Under the pieces are notes generated by a model. It saw nothing but the letters and a program-made list of their open reading frames with translations, was not told where the DNA came from and ran no database searches. Below, one piece after another: positions 20,815 to 33,278 of a stretch of 63,116 bases of DNA (positions within the stretch are counted from its first letter, which is position 1; each line of letters begins with the position of its first letter). Both the position numbers and the translations under genes were made by a program. The stretch covers positions 234,202 through 297,317 of the forward strand of contig MNCI01009457.1 of the NCBI GenBank assembly GCA_015680685.1, in the 5' to 3' direction. The DNA comes from Gnetum montanum. Lineage: Eukaryota > Streptophyta > Gnetopsida > Gnetales > Gnetaceae.

Positions 20815-21070
20815 TATAGATAACGTGGGGGTGGAGAATGGTGTCACAACTTGAAACAGTTGAAACAAAGGTACACCCTAAGAGATAATCCACATAGAAC
20901 TTTATAACTTAGTATTGCCTATTGAAATTGAACCCATGACTTACTGTTTTCAAATCAAGAGTCTTACTACTAGGCTAACACCTCATTGTTCATTCTATAG
21001 GTATATATAACTTGGCATTACCTACCAAAATCAAACCTATGACTTTAAACTTTCTATAAATAATTAAGGT
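20815..21070 (-). mobile_element. tRNA-derived SINE-like element, with a second partial copy
   Basis: Minus strand: 'gtgttagcctagtagtaaga' gives a box A, and 'catgggttcaatttcaatag' near 20925-20944 gives a box B, about 35 bases apart, as in tRNA-derived pol III promoters. 'gtacaccctaagagataatc' (plus) is its body. A second, partial head copy follows at 21001-21070. Confidence 0.6.
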
Positions 21071-22794
21071 TGCCTATGATGCTCTTTATAGTACTAAATC
21101 TCTCTTAAAAATAATTTCACAACCTTTAATATTTAATGAATAGCATGATCCTAATAATGTGTATCGAGGCACATAACAAGGACATAATGTTTCAGCCATA
21201 ATTAATTTTGATGGTATAAAAAAGCACAGTAGGATTATGAATGTATTGGCTAGCCACAAGGCCATGAAAGGTAGCTATTAAGGCATTGAAAAAAATGCAT
21301 GGCCATAAATAAGCATGCTGTGAATAGCAGCTCTTAAAGCGTGGATGACAAGGTTGAACATTTCTCATCTTTCGAAAATGTATGTATACATTTTACAAGA
21401 AAATTTGGACAATTTTACTTCTAAATAAGCCATTTTCCATATAGGTTGTCTGATCCTGCATAATGTAGATAAGGTTGCTGCTACGTCATCTCCTATACCG
21501 ATCCGCATCTTCAACAGTCGTTACCATAACAGACAGAAAATACCAAACTTGGTCAGACTGGTGATAGCAAATATAAAATAACATATTTCTTCTCATATGG
21601 TGGGCACCGGATATGGAAAAACTAATTCAAATTACTACCTGCAGCTCGAATGCTTTAGTGTCTGCTCTCATATTCCAAAGAATTGGAAAAGAGCAATCAA
21701 TCCGTAACAGAGGTGGATGATGCATAGACGAAAGAAACTAAAAACACGAAATTAATTTGGAGGAAGACAAGCAGGAAATGAAAACGAAAGAAATTAAAAA
21801 CATTTTTTTAAAAATGCACGTCAACCAGAATCACGACGTTTTTTAAAGGTGAAACTCATTCAAAGGAACAAGGTGCTGGTTGTCAATTCAGAATTATTTA
21901 CATATCATCCCACCATATCTTCTTAAATTTCGTTTATTTAATGAATTAGACAGTTTGGTCATTTCAAAAAAAATGTAGACATAACGATATCTATGGATGA
22001 CCTGGTCAAGAAGCATGAATTTAGAAGGATGCAGTGAATCATGTTCTTGCCATGGACATCATCCTACCGTGAAAGAATCAAGATATTGTATTTAATAAAA
22101 GTATTAGTTCAAGCGCTATCTCATTTACATAAAAAATTTATCTTTGAACAATAAGTAACAGAGAATTTTTCTCCATTTATTACTTTTAAGTAAAAACCTT
22201 AGCAATAATATCTCATGTTCCTGTGTTAATTTAACTTGAAACTTCAGAAAAATGAAGGTTAATGTTGAAAAAATAAAAATGCTAATTTATGAAACTAATA
22301 AGAAAGATTCACTTTCTAGCTAAATAATAAAAGACTTTAGATTGTGAATAAATATAAACACTTGGGAATATGATGCACTCAAAATTATAAATGGAAGCAT
22401 TGTATATCATAGTGAGTTGTTGGAAGCTTTCTATACAATGAAGAACAAATACATCAATAACGATATTTAGACTTAAACAATTTGAAAATATCTTTTTAAA
22501 ATAATTATACAAACTATAGTGCTTTATGGGTGTATGACAAGGGGGGTCCAAGTCTTGATCAAGAATAGTGAAAGAAAATTAAAAAATTTAAAAATAATTC
22601 TTATTGGATGAATTCAAGATGAAAAATCAAGTCCCACATGCAATAATTTTATTATAAGCTAATTTGTTGCCATTTGAAGCTTACGCAATGTATCGATTCT
22701 TAACTTTCTACTCAAGTAATAAAAATAATAATAAGATCTCAAGAGAGATCAATCCAAAATCCAAATAACAAAGGTGGTTACATAAAGGACAAGT

Positions 22795-22960
22795 GTGGAG
22801 GTGTTGGAACCCAAGACAAGTGAAATATAGGTACATCCCAAGATATATACCCCAACTAGAACCTCATATAACTCAACATTACCCACCGAAATCCAACTCA
22901 TGACCTAGAGCTTCCAAATCAAGTGTTTTACCACTAGGCTCATACCTTATTGTTATAAAG
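22795..22960 (-). mobile_element. tRNA-derived SINE-like element
   Basis: Minus strand: 'gagcctagtggtaaaacact' (box A), 'catgagttggatttcggtgg' (box B region) and the body 'gttggggtatatatcttggg', ending towards 'gggttccaacacctccaca'. This is the fullest copy in the window. Confidence 0.65.
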
Positions 22961-23799
22961 GACAAGTATGGCTACAAACATGGGTTATTGATAATATTGA
23001 TAGAATACTAAATTCAAAACAAACTTGGAAACTTAGTATAGAAAAATTTTTAGAGAGATGACAAAATAAGGCTCAAATACTAAATAAAAGCTTCAATTTT
23101 ATTGGCAAAATCTTAAAGGTGGCAAACATGATAAAATAGAAAATCTACATGCAACAATTCCAGTGTCCATGAGAACACTAATTAGTAGAGTAATAATAGG
23201 ATCATACCATCTCTGAGTTGAGACTAGAAGATAGAAAAATAAGTAGCATGAAGATAGAATATTTTAATTGTGTTTACTGCAAGTGGTACAAAATGAGCAA
23301 CATGTATTGTTAGAATGCTACAGAATCGATTTCTTTAAAAGAAAATGATAAATCTCTTATCAATCTTTATATAAGCTCATCAACCTACTAATGTTAGTTC
23401 TAGGAAATTATATAGAAGACATGTTTAAGCTACAAGAATATTGGACATATCTATTGTACTCAAGATTTATTGCTACTAATATATTTTGTAGAAGTTAATT
23501 TGTCTAACAAATCGTTTGGATCTACATAAACATAAAAAAAATATCAGTATTAATATCACTATCCTAGCCTAGCCTAGCCTATGTATACTCTACACATGCC
23601 TAAAATACTTTATCAAATTAATCCTATGTTCTATTTGTAACCTAATCCTATATTCCATTTTTAATACATGGTAACTAATTCTAATCAACTTGTTAAAGTA
23701 AAATGATCTTATGAATTTATGACATTGTAATTAAATTTCTCTTTCCTATCTTGATCAAAAGGTAGTATGATCTAAAATGAGCATGAGTGATTACAACAN

Positions 23800-23870
23800 G
23801 TACCACTTGCAGTAAACACAATTAAAATATTCTATCTTCATGCTACTTATTTTTCTATCTTCTAGTCTCA
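23800..23870. repeat. 71-bp exact inverted copy of 23219-23289, bounded by single Ns
   Basis: The reverse complement of 23800-23870 equals 23219-23289 base for base. The segment is bracketed by N at 23799 and N at 23871. An exact copy beside decayed DNA, fenced by Ns, looks like a gap-filling artefact. Confidence 0.9.
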
Positions 23871-25023
23871 NCTTTTTCTTCACATTGTGTCTACATGTAT
23901 GAGTTATGTCTTTTATGTTTAAATTTAGGCATACATATGTAAGAGTAATTAGAAGTCATGGGTCCTAGGTGGATAGAAACTATGTTTCTTTGTGTTATGT
24001 TTATGTTTTAAAGCATAGGAACAAAACATGTCAAAGGTGAATAGAGGGGATTAATAGGCCTTCATGTGTAAGAATACTATTTTTTGGGATTAGGGGATGG
24101 GAAATGAGGGGGTTGGTGAAGGGGTAAAATTTAAAGTACATCATATGTTTAATACTGAGTCAAAAACACCAAAAATAATATGGACAGGAAAAAAATTTCC
24201 AAATTTAGGGATGTTATTCAAGTGTACATGCTTATAATTTATATTTTGAAAATCAAGAGAGGAAAATTAATTTTTAGTAGGGAGGATGGTCCTATCCTTA
24301 ACAACATTTTCATCACTTTCAACATTTGTACTTGAACTTAGAATAGCAAAAGATTTAAGATAGCTATAGAAAGCTATGGAAACGTATTAACATTTGTAGA
24401 AAAACTACATACATGAGAAAATGATGGTACTTATTATGAATTACCATTATTTTATGACTTAAGGTTAACCTTACATCGAGAATCTTTACCATTGACTATA
24501 ATGTACAACCCCTAATAACCACTCTCTAAAGATCAGTACAATTTTTTTTCTTTTCCAATCCTCTTAAAATATGATATTATACTTATACTAGCAACTAATA
24601 ATGATGTTAGTCATAATGATGGTTTGATTACAAGGCCTACCTACCTCCATCCTTCATTAGAGTTAATAAGTTATTGATAGGATGAAACCTTGCCACTTTT
24701 CATAATCCTAAAGATTAATGCATCTATTGCATATCATCTATCTTTAGTAATACTATGATATCTTAAAAACTAGAAATTTTTAGGGTGATTGCTAATACTT
24801 TGCATCACTTATGAAGCTATAAAACATCAAATATTTATGTGCCTTACTTGTTTCAATTTTCATTTTACAAGAAACACCAACATATGTGGATGGATGTACT
24901 TCTAGTTCTCCACTATGATTTCATCATACAAGATCATTTAATCTATGATAGGCTTCAAACAATGATTTGGAATAAAAAATATAGGTTTTAACAACTTTGC
25001 CTATGCAATGTGGCATTGCATTC

Positions 25024-25981
25024 TGATGAATGGCAAGGTATCCCTACACTCAACCATACAAATACGAGCGTTCACACATGATCTGGTCGAACTCCGTAGA
25101 AGAACTAGTTGTGGTATCTAGATAGTTATTCGTTGATCGCAGTTCACTGTCTTCCCACCTAGACTAGTATTTGCTTTGTCACGTATGGTTTAGTCCAGAG
25201 TGAGTTGTATGATGTGGTCCTAAACTAGTGCTACTCCTAAAGGAAATGGAAAATAATTTTAATTAAACTAAGAGGGAATGGGTGAAGAGAGTCTAAGCTA
25301 GCCTAAGTATGATGAGCATCCATCCTTAATCATCCGTACACATCTTGGACCTCATGTAATACCACTGGGATTACCAAGCGCATGTCATAGGTACGCTATT
25401 GGGATACCAAGTAGTCACACTTACATGCTCATGATTAAGTCGTACTCATTCTGTGTTTACTAACAAGGATAGGAGAGGAAGGTAAAGAGAGATTAAGTAA
25501 GAAAGCAATAAATAACAGTTAAAAGTAAGTGAATGCTGCAATGATGAAGTAATCTCGATCTTTATTGCTAGTCATGTGCATGTCTAAGTATGTCACACTC
25601 GAATAAAGGTTCCATATAATTACAATCATCACACTGCGGGCATGCACTAGGGAAAGGGTTGAGAGGAAAAAATGACAAAAAGATCCTACTCTAATACTAA
25701 CTTCTGATCACTTTCCTGTGTGCCCAATTATGTATTTATAGGCTCACACAGGAATCATGATATCGTGTATCTAATATTGCTAGCTAGGCCGCGATATCAT
25801 GTAGCTGATATCAAGGGTCTGATATCGGGGGTCTGATATTGGGACTCATTAGATATCAAGGATCCAATAATAGGTGTCTAATAATAGGGGTCTAATCTCA
25901 GCACCTGGTTAACAAGGGTTTTCTATTAGCACTTGGTTAACAACTATTCGATATCAGCACTTAACAAACCACAATTCATCA
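25024..25981 (-). repeat. 3' LTR of element C
   Basis: TGATGAATGG to ATTCATCA. The U3 end contains repeated 'gatatc' and derived 'tctgatatcgg', 'tctaataataggg' units at about 25760-25965. Confidence 0.9.
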
Positions 25982-26162
25982 TACCCCCATGACTAAATAA
26001 CAACTCATCCTCGAGTCAAAGAAAGTGATGAACAAGCTCAATTGATTACATGGTGGATAGGTATGGGATTATTGACTAACTAGAAATTTATTCATGCCGT
26101 AGTGGAGAATTGAATATGACAAAATTGGGACACAAACACAAAATTACAAAATTTATTGGAAC

Positions 26163-26600
26163 TCATGTGGTTCCTAGTGGCGATGGCTCCTCCATGGATG
26201 CCTTTCCTTTGTCCTGTGCTTCAAACTTCTAAGATTGATACTGTTGAATAAGCACTTGACGTTTCTTCTCTTCTATCTGAGGATTATGAGTCGTCCATGG
26301 TGATGTTCCAATGTTTTATGGAGTCAACACTTTCCATGAACACGATAGCTGGGGGAACACTTGATTAACCTTGACATGTCATGCCACAAATAGTCATCAT
26401 TCCTCTTCATAGGCTTGGGCCTTAACCTCTCCACCTTTTGCTTGGCTAGATTGTGCGGTGACAGGAGGTCCTTAATGGATGCTAAATGATTGTTCGTCCT
26501 ACTCTGCATGTTCTGCATGAGGTCCTTGGTCTTTGCCTCCCCCTAGGTGTTCAGTTGCACCTTGAGAAGGTTCTCCTTGTTTTCCTCTTTTAGGGGCCAT
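26163..26600 (-). pseudogene. ORF2 of element C (internally deleted)
   Basis: A frame starting at ATG 26600 reads MAPKRGKQGEPSQGATEHLG and ends SMEEPSPLGTT-stop at 26163, 146 codons with several internal stops. Both ends match ORF2 of element D (MAPKRGQQ..., ending PPPGTT-stop), but the middle found in D is missing here. Function unknown. It occupies the position where some gypsy elements carry an env-like or extra ORF. Confidence 0.55.
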
Positions 26601-28130
26601 CTATAATCACACAAAGATCAATTATTAGTAAGGTTATTGAAAGAAGTTCAATTATTTCATACCTTACTCATTGCCTTTAATAAATGTTGAATTCTTTCCT
26701 TAGTGTGATTTTAGAGTTAGAAATTTTTTTTTCAAGGAAGTTGCCCTAAAAGTTTAATGTCAGACCTGATTTGTTTACGTGACACATAAAAGGACATGTA
26801 ATGGTCTTGAGGAATGTTTGATAAAATGATGACAAAGGAAAGAATAGATTTGGCAATGAAGTGGTCGAAGGGTATAAAATGATGTGGTGGTGTGCAACAA
26901 GTACAAATTACAAAAGCCACACAAGTGGGTCCTCTCCAAAGTAGGTTCCAACCTATAATTCCCTTGCATAACCACACCTAAAAATGTCCATAGGTACTAG
27001 AAGGGTTAAATGTAATCTATACCGATGCAACAAAACACACACATGTTAGATACCACCACGATGAGGTATGAATTCTATGTTACACAAGTCACAAGTCACA
27101 AATACATGGATAGTGAGATGAGGTGAATTGTAGAAGGGATTGCAGAGATTGGGACATGAGGTAATTGACCTAGGGCACAATGAATTTTGAGTGTAGGACG
27201 TGATTAATGTGTCATTAGCCCATCACTCCAAAATCAAGAGCAAGTCCATTCCTACGATTAGTAACATCACATTTTTTCATCCAATGATGGACAACCATAA
27301 GAGCATCATGATATCAAGGTGTATGATCACTTGGCATTTTGTTCACAGGAGGAGTGATTGAAAATTTGTAGCACACTTGTCTTGATCTTTTTGTCGCTTT
27401 TTACTTGGCTACTTTGGCACACTTTTTTTTCTCTCTTTTCTTCTTTTTTTTTTCTGTGTAATCTAGAGAAGCCGCCTACCTTCAGGCATGGGTGCATGGC
27501 TTTTTAGTGGGACCCCCTAGAATAACACTGGTTTTTTTATTGAGTGCCTTTATTACTCTTACTTCCATTTTCATTAGATCTACAAGGATCTTAGTATAAC
27601 TAGGCTGCATGATAACTCCTACAAATGTCACCAAAGAGAATCCACAAGTCCCCTTGATGTCACACCCTAGCCATTCCCTCTTGGTCCATCCTTCTTCACT
27701 CTAGGTATAATGAGCACAAAATTACTTTAACTTTTAATGTTGTCAAGAATATCATCGTACCCAGAGTAGAACCTCTTATTAATAGAATGGTTGGGTGGAT
27801 GTGATGGGCTCGTTGTCCAAGTAATTAGTCACCTGAGACTTCATAGCACAGAACAACACCTCCACCAACTAGTCACATGAGTGTTTTATTCATAGATGAG
27901 ATTACTCATAAAAAGATAAAAAGGAAAAAAAATAAAAAGATAAAACAATGAATAAAAAGATAAAACAACAAATTGAAAGATGAAAAATTGTAAAACAGAG
28001 AATTGTAAAATTAAAGAAAAGAAAAAAACATTTATTAATTCTGTTTGTTAGAATGGAGGATATCCCCCATAACTAAACTTCTGATCATAGCGAGAATTAA
28101 TAAATGGAAGGGTTGGATCCATGCATTTCA
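26601..28130 (-). other. Non-coding stretch between gag and ORF2 of element C
   Basis: A-rich tracts (27890-28030), a T-rich run near 27420-27460 and blocks shared with D and F ('caagtgggtcctc', 'ccccttgatgtcacacc', 'gttcacaggaggagtgat'-type). No protease, RT or integrase motif is seen in any frame. Confidence 0.7.
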
Positions 28131-30348
28131 GAAATATTGGGACCTGGTCATATCCAAACCACTAGGTGTCTTTTGATGTCATGGTTGGAATGTATCCAAA
28201 TTAGGGTGCACACACTGTATTAAAGTTGACATAGTGGGGCAAGTTAGAAGATGAGGTTAATTGATAAGGAGTTGACCCACTATGGCACCCATGACTATAA
28301 GATGGTATGCAAGGATTGGTATGTCTCCCTACGTGGCTATATTCATTAGGCCCCATAGTTTTTGGAGTTTTGATTGGTGGCTTTGATAAGGTAACACAAG
28401 ACGTTGGGTTCGAGGAAAAAGATGCACCACAATGTTGGACTTGTGCTGAGTTGGAAAATGTAGTGGTCTTGAAACTGTGCTACCCCTTCCTACAGTCATG
28501 TCTAAAGAAGGGATGCCTTCGATGTTGTGGAGGGTTTCCATTGCTTTTGACAATAGAAGCACAAGTAACATTCATGGGTTGATGCTATGGTGCAAATCCC
28601 TTGGGTACAGTCGGTGGCAATGTAGAAGGAGGTGAAGGATAAGAATGTTGAAATTGAGGAGAAGTGTAAGGTACCCAAGGTGGTGGTCCTGTTAGCGAGG
28701 ATATGGGTTGATGGTATTGAGGAGAATGATAATAATGTGGTGAGATAGAGGATGTTGACCCGGTTGGGGAAATAAGATGTTGGACTTGATAAGCAGTTGG
28801 GTTCGGATGATAGAAAGGGTGTAACCAGTTTAGGGGTGGCTTCCCCCATGACTAGGATTTTTTCCACTATGATTGAACACAATATTTTTGTATGAACTCT
28901 AGATGTAACATTCTTCCCCAATGTTCATGTAAATGTGACAAAATTGTTCATTAACCTTTGGGGTGATCGTACAAGAAAATGTTACATTGATATGTATGAT
29001 TGGCAGTTAAGTTCTTATTCTCTTCTACCCTTCTTTCCGATTGTCTAGTGGTATTTTTTCCTATCTCTTGGTTCTTCATGACTCTACCTCCAATAATATT
29101 GGCATATTCTCCACATTTTTCATGTATCCACTCCATCATCTTATTGATCTTTGCCTCAATTTTGTCTAGTGATTGTAATATTGGCAAACATGGTTCCACC
29201 TCCTTGAGGTGAGCTGATTTTTCCTCTTCCTGAATATGGACCTTTGTTAGGTTGAGATTTTGGTCCCATTGAGATTTTTCAACATTCTCCCATTTAGCCA
29301 TTTCTCCTTCTACTTTTTCTAGGTGCTTAATAAGCTCTTGGATTTGATGGGTTCATAGTTCATATAGTTGACCTAGGGCATACATCCCTAAGGTTTCCCT
29401 TGTTTCATTACGAAGCCCATCTATGATATGGTACATTAGCCTCTCTTTGAAGAACCCATGGCCTAGGTAGTTGTTTAACAATGCATAATATCTTTCTAAG
29501 GCCATGTCTAAGGGTTCATGTTGTGCTTGTTTCCATTCTTGGATTTGTCTCCTCAAGGCTGACACTATTGCATAGACTTGATATCTTTCATTGAAGAGTT
29601 CTACCATTGTCAACCAACATCAAATTGATTTTGGTCTTAAGGACCTGTACCATACTTTTTCTTGGCCAATGAATGTCATAGGAAAGAGCTTAAGGTTTTT
29701 CCATCCATTATCAATATTGTTCCATACACAAGCATCATGGAAGGATTGTATATGATGTTGCGGATCTAAATCATAACCTCCTGAAAATTTGAAAAAGTTA
29801 TTGAAATCAAGCTTGGGTAGACAGCTTTCCTTATGATGCCTGCGGGATATTCAAACAGCCTCTTGTATATGCATTAGGCTCTTAGTGGCCAACAGGGGCT
29901 CATCATCACTAGGTAGGTTATGATTTTGAGAGTTGGTATGATGTTGTCTTTATTCATGTTGGCTTTTCTGACTTTACCCATGGGCTTGATTTTTATTTCT
30001 ATGTCGACCCCTTAAAAGATGGTCATCTGTGTCATGACCTAATGTTGAAGGAGCAGAGGAAGAACTAGAAGACTTGTCATGACTTTTGTAGGTCTTCCAA
30101 TCATCCCTGGATAAATCCTTGTTAACTATTGAGAAGGTCCTAGGCCTTATGGGCCCCCTCATTCCATGGGATGCCCCATCTTCACTAGGGGTGTCTGAGT
30201 TGGATGACAAAATTCCTTGAGTATCATTGGGGTGTCTATGAACAAATAAAACTGCTACATAAGATTGAGAACTCCAAGCTTCTTCATTGGTTCCCAAATG
30301 AATTACCTCGCTAGATGTTGCGTTATCACTATCTTGTGAAAGAGACAT
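28130..30348 (-). pseudogene. gag: Gag of element C
   Basis: The ATG at 30348 begins MSLSQDSDNATSSEVIHLGT; a Ser-rich and basic N-terminal region follows to 29974. The capsid core is at 29353-29613 (MTMVELFNERYQVYAIVSAL, WKQAQHEPLDMALERYYALL, YHIIDGLRNETRETLGMYAL). A coiled coil-like charged segment lies at 28951-29301, ending in the degenerate knuckle TYQCNIFLYDHPKG. A Pro/Tyr-rich tail runs to about 28130. Stops and frame changes divide it into four open pieces. The order and motifs are the same as in B and D. Confidence 0.88.
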
Positions 30349-30482
30349 TGTTTTGAATTGTGTGTGACTTAATTGAATTTAATTTCCTTGTCGGAAAGAT
30401 ATATTATTGCTACTTTGTTACAACAATCTTATATGGTATAACTAATCTAAATAACTAGCATCGTCCCCAGCAATGGTGCTAA

Positions 30483-31426
30483 TGATGAGTGGCAAGGTAC
30501 CTCTACACTCAACCATACGAATACAAGTGTTCACACATGATCCGATCGAACTTTACAAACAAAGTAGTTATGGTATCTAGATAGTTATTCGTTGATCACA
30601 ATTCACTGTCTTCCCAACTGGACTAGTATTTTCTTTGTCACATATGGTTTAGTCCAAAGTGAGGTGTATGATGTGGACCAAAACTAGTGCTACTCCTAAA
30701 GGCAGTGGAAAATAACTTTAATTAAGCTAAGAGGGAATGGGTGAAGAGATTCTAAGCTAGCCTAAGAGCGATGAGAATCCATCCTTAATCATTCGTACAC
30801 ATCTGGGACCTCATGTACTACCACTGGGATTACCAAGCGCATGTCCTAGATACACTACTAGGATACCAAGTAGTCACACTTAAATGCTCATGATTAAGTC
30901 ATACTCATTTTACATTTACTAACAAGGATAGGAGAGGAAGGTAAAGAGATATTAAGTAAGAAAGTAATAAATGACAGTTAAAACTAAGTGAATGCTATAA
31001 TGATGAAGTAATCTCGATCTTTATTTCTAGTCATGTGTGTGTCCAAGTACATCACACTTGAATAAAGGTTCCATACAATTACAATCATTACATTGTGGGC
31101 ATGCACTAGGAAAATGGTTGAGAGGAAAAACTGACAAAAATATCCTACTCTAATATTAACTTCCTATCACTTTCCTATGTGCCCAATTGTGTATCTATAG
31201 GCTCACACAAGAGCCACGATATCATGTATCTGATATCGCTAGCCAAGCCATAATATTGCGTACTTGATATTGAGAGTTTGATATCAGGGGTTAGATGTTG
31301 GGACTCATTAGATATTAGGGGTCCAATAACATGGGTCTAATATCAACATCTGGTTAACAAGGGTCCGATATCAGCACCTAGTTAACAAGGGTATGATATC
31401 AGCACCTAACAAACCATGATTCATCA
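30483..31426 (-). repeat. 5' LTR of element C
   Basis: TGATGAGTGG to ATTCATCA. The U3 array at about 31215-31410 is built from 'gatatcg', 'gatattgag' and 'gatatcagcacctagttaac' units. A decayed primer site lies at 30463-30482. Confidence 0.9.
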
Positions 31427-32224
31427 CATTTCCACATTAAGTGCTATCCAACTTGAAGAATATAGTCACCTTCCAGCCAAGAGTTAAGTTATTTTTAAGT
31501 TCTAACCTACACAAATAAGGCTTATCTCAACTATTATTTTAGACTACACTTTGATATACCCCTAAGATATGTGACTAAGGATCATATGTGAGGTGGGTAC
31601 ATACTTATGAATGGCAACTACATCATTGAAACCTTCAAGTATTATGCAACTCAACCCCCTTAAGTCCAATGACTCAAGCTATTAAGTTGAAGTAAGCATA
31701 TGTACAGGTAGGATTGGATAGTAATGTTCATCTTCACATCTAGGGTAGGGTATAAATAAAATTAATAAATAATATTTAAGATTTGTTTATGAATATATTA
31801 TTATTAAAATGATTAATTATCCCTAAAAATACATGTTTCATACATTGCACACCAATCAAATACATCTAACACCTAATTACTAACTATGAGTTTAGGTGAA
31901 TTACATACCTACAATCGAAAAGGGATTCTAATCATAATTCATGTGGGTTAATTTTTATAGAAGCATATTGAAGCAAAATTAAATAAACAATATTTACTTT
32001 GCATGAAAGAAAATCTAACTATGAAAAAATGTACAAAATATTCATGTAATAAAGGACTTACTCCATGGAGACTTCCAGGCTTCCAAGATGCAATATTCCT
32101 ATCATACAAATGAAAGAAGTAACTATGCATCTTAAGTATGTTTTAAATGTCATTTAAGAACTAGCTTATATCATACAATGGAGAGAGTTACAATAGTTAT
32201 GATTTTTTTTCATGGGACAATTAG
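31427..32224. other. Spacer between C and D
   Basis: About 800 bp of AT-rich sequence; no feature recognised. Confidence 0.6.
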
Positions 32225-33086
32225 TGATGAGTGGCGAGGTACCCCCTACACTCAACCATACAAATACGAGCGTTTCACACATGATCCGGTCGAACTCCAT
32301 AGACGGGCTAGTTGTGGTATCTAGACAATTACTCGTAGATCACAGTTCGCTATCTTCCCACTTGGACTAGTATTAACTTTTTCACATATGGTTTAGTCTA
32401 GAGTGAGGTGTATGATGTGTTTCTACACTAATGCTACTCTTGGGTATGATGGGAAATAATATTAACTAAGCTAGGAGAGAGAGGGTGAGAGAGAATCTAA
32501 ACTAACCTAAGTGCAATGACCATCCATTCCTTAATCATCCATACACATCTTGGACCTCTTGTAAGACTAACACTAGGCTTACCAAATGCATGGCCTATGT
32601 ACGCTACTGGGTTACCAAGTAGTCACACTTAAATGGTCATGATTAAGTCGTACTCATTCTGTGTTACTAGGAGATAAGGGTAGAGAGATATTAACTAAGA
32701 AAGTAGTAGATAACAATGACAATTAAATAAATAATTAAGCTAAGTGGATGATGTAATGATGAAGTAAGCTTGATCTTTATTTCTAGTCATGTTCATGTCC
32801 AAGTACATAACACTCGAATAAGGATGCCATACAATTACAATCATCACACTGTAGGCATGCACTCAGAGAAAAAAGGTTGAGAGGAAAAATTGACGTACTA
32901 AAAACTATTGAAACTTAATAACCAAAAAACTCCCTACCAAATCTACCTACCTCTTATTTATAGATGAGGAGACAAGATGCGATATCGTGTACATGATATC
33001 GAGTCTAGGCTGTGATATTGCATACGTGATATTGCATACACAATATCATGGGTGCGATATCGTAGCCAAAAATTCATGACTCATCA
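32225..33086 (-). repeat. 3' LTR of element D
   Basis: TGATGAGTGG to GACTCATCA. The U3 array at 32975-33065 has 'gcgatatcgtgtacatgata', 'gtgatattgcatac' and 'gcgatatcg' units. A TATTTATA (TATA, minus) lies near 32953-32960. Confidence 0.9.
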
Positions 33087-33278
33087 TACCCCCACAACTA
33101 AATGAAAACTCATCCTTGAGTTAAAGTGAGAACAAGCTCCATTGATTACACAATGGATAGGTATGGGATTATTGACTTACGAGAATGGATTCATGATGCA
33201 ATGTGGAATCAGAACAAAATTGAGAGACAACATGGAGAATGCAAAAGAAAATCCTATAGCTACAAAATTGGGTGGAAC

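Larger units (their letters stand above)
20579..25023. other. Spacer between elements B and C
   Basis: AT-rich DNA with SINE-like copies at 20815-21070 and 22795-22960, a (ctagc)n run near 23566-23580 and an inverted patch at 23800-23870. A less AT-rich island at 21440-21720 has an exon-like minus-strand frame (PPLLRIDCSFPILWNMRADT near 21650-21715) ending at a CTGCAG|GTAGTA donor. I do not recognise it. Confidence 0.55.
25024..31426 (-). mobile_element. Element C: gag+ORF2 LTR retrotransposon without protease or pol
   Basis: LTRs 25024-25981 (958 bp) and 30483-31426 (944 bp) bound a ~4.5 kb interior. Flanks read CATTC (25019-25023) and CATTT (31427-31431), a 5-bp target duplication with one change. 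In minus orientation: LTR, decayed primer site (TTAGCACCATTGCTGGGGAC), gag, non-coding stretch, ORF2, purine tract, LTR. Nothing resembling protease, RT, RNase H or integrase is present. After the gag tail the sequence goes to the 'agttatgggggatatcctcc' block (near 28070) that corresponds to the post-integrase block of E. Elements D and F show the same arrangement, so it is likely inherited. Confidence 0.9.

Noticed and set aside
28307-28582. 91-codon plus-strand frame in element C
   Set aside because: Antisense to the gag tail of element C.
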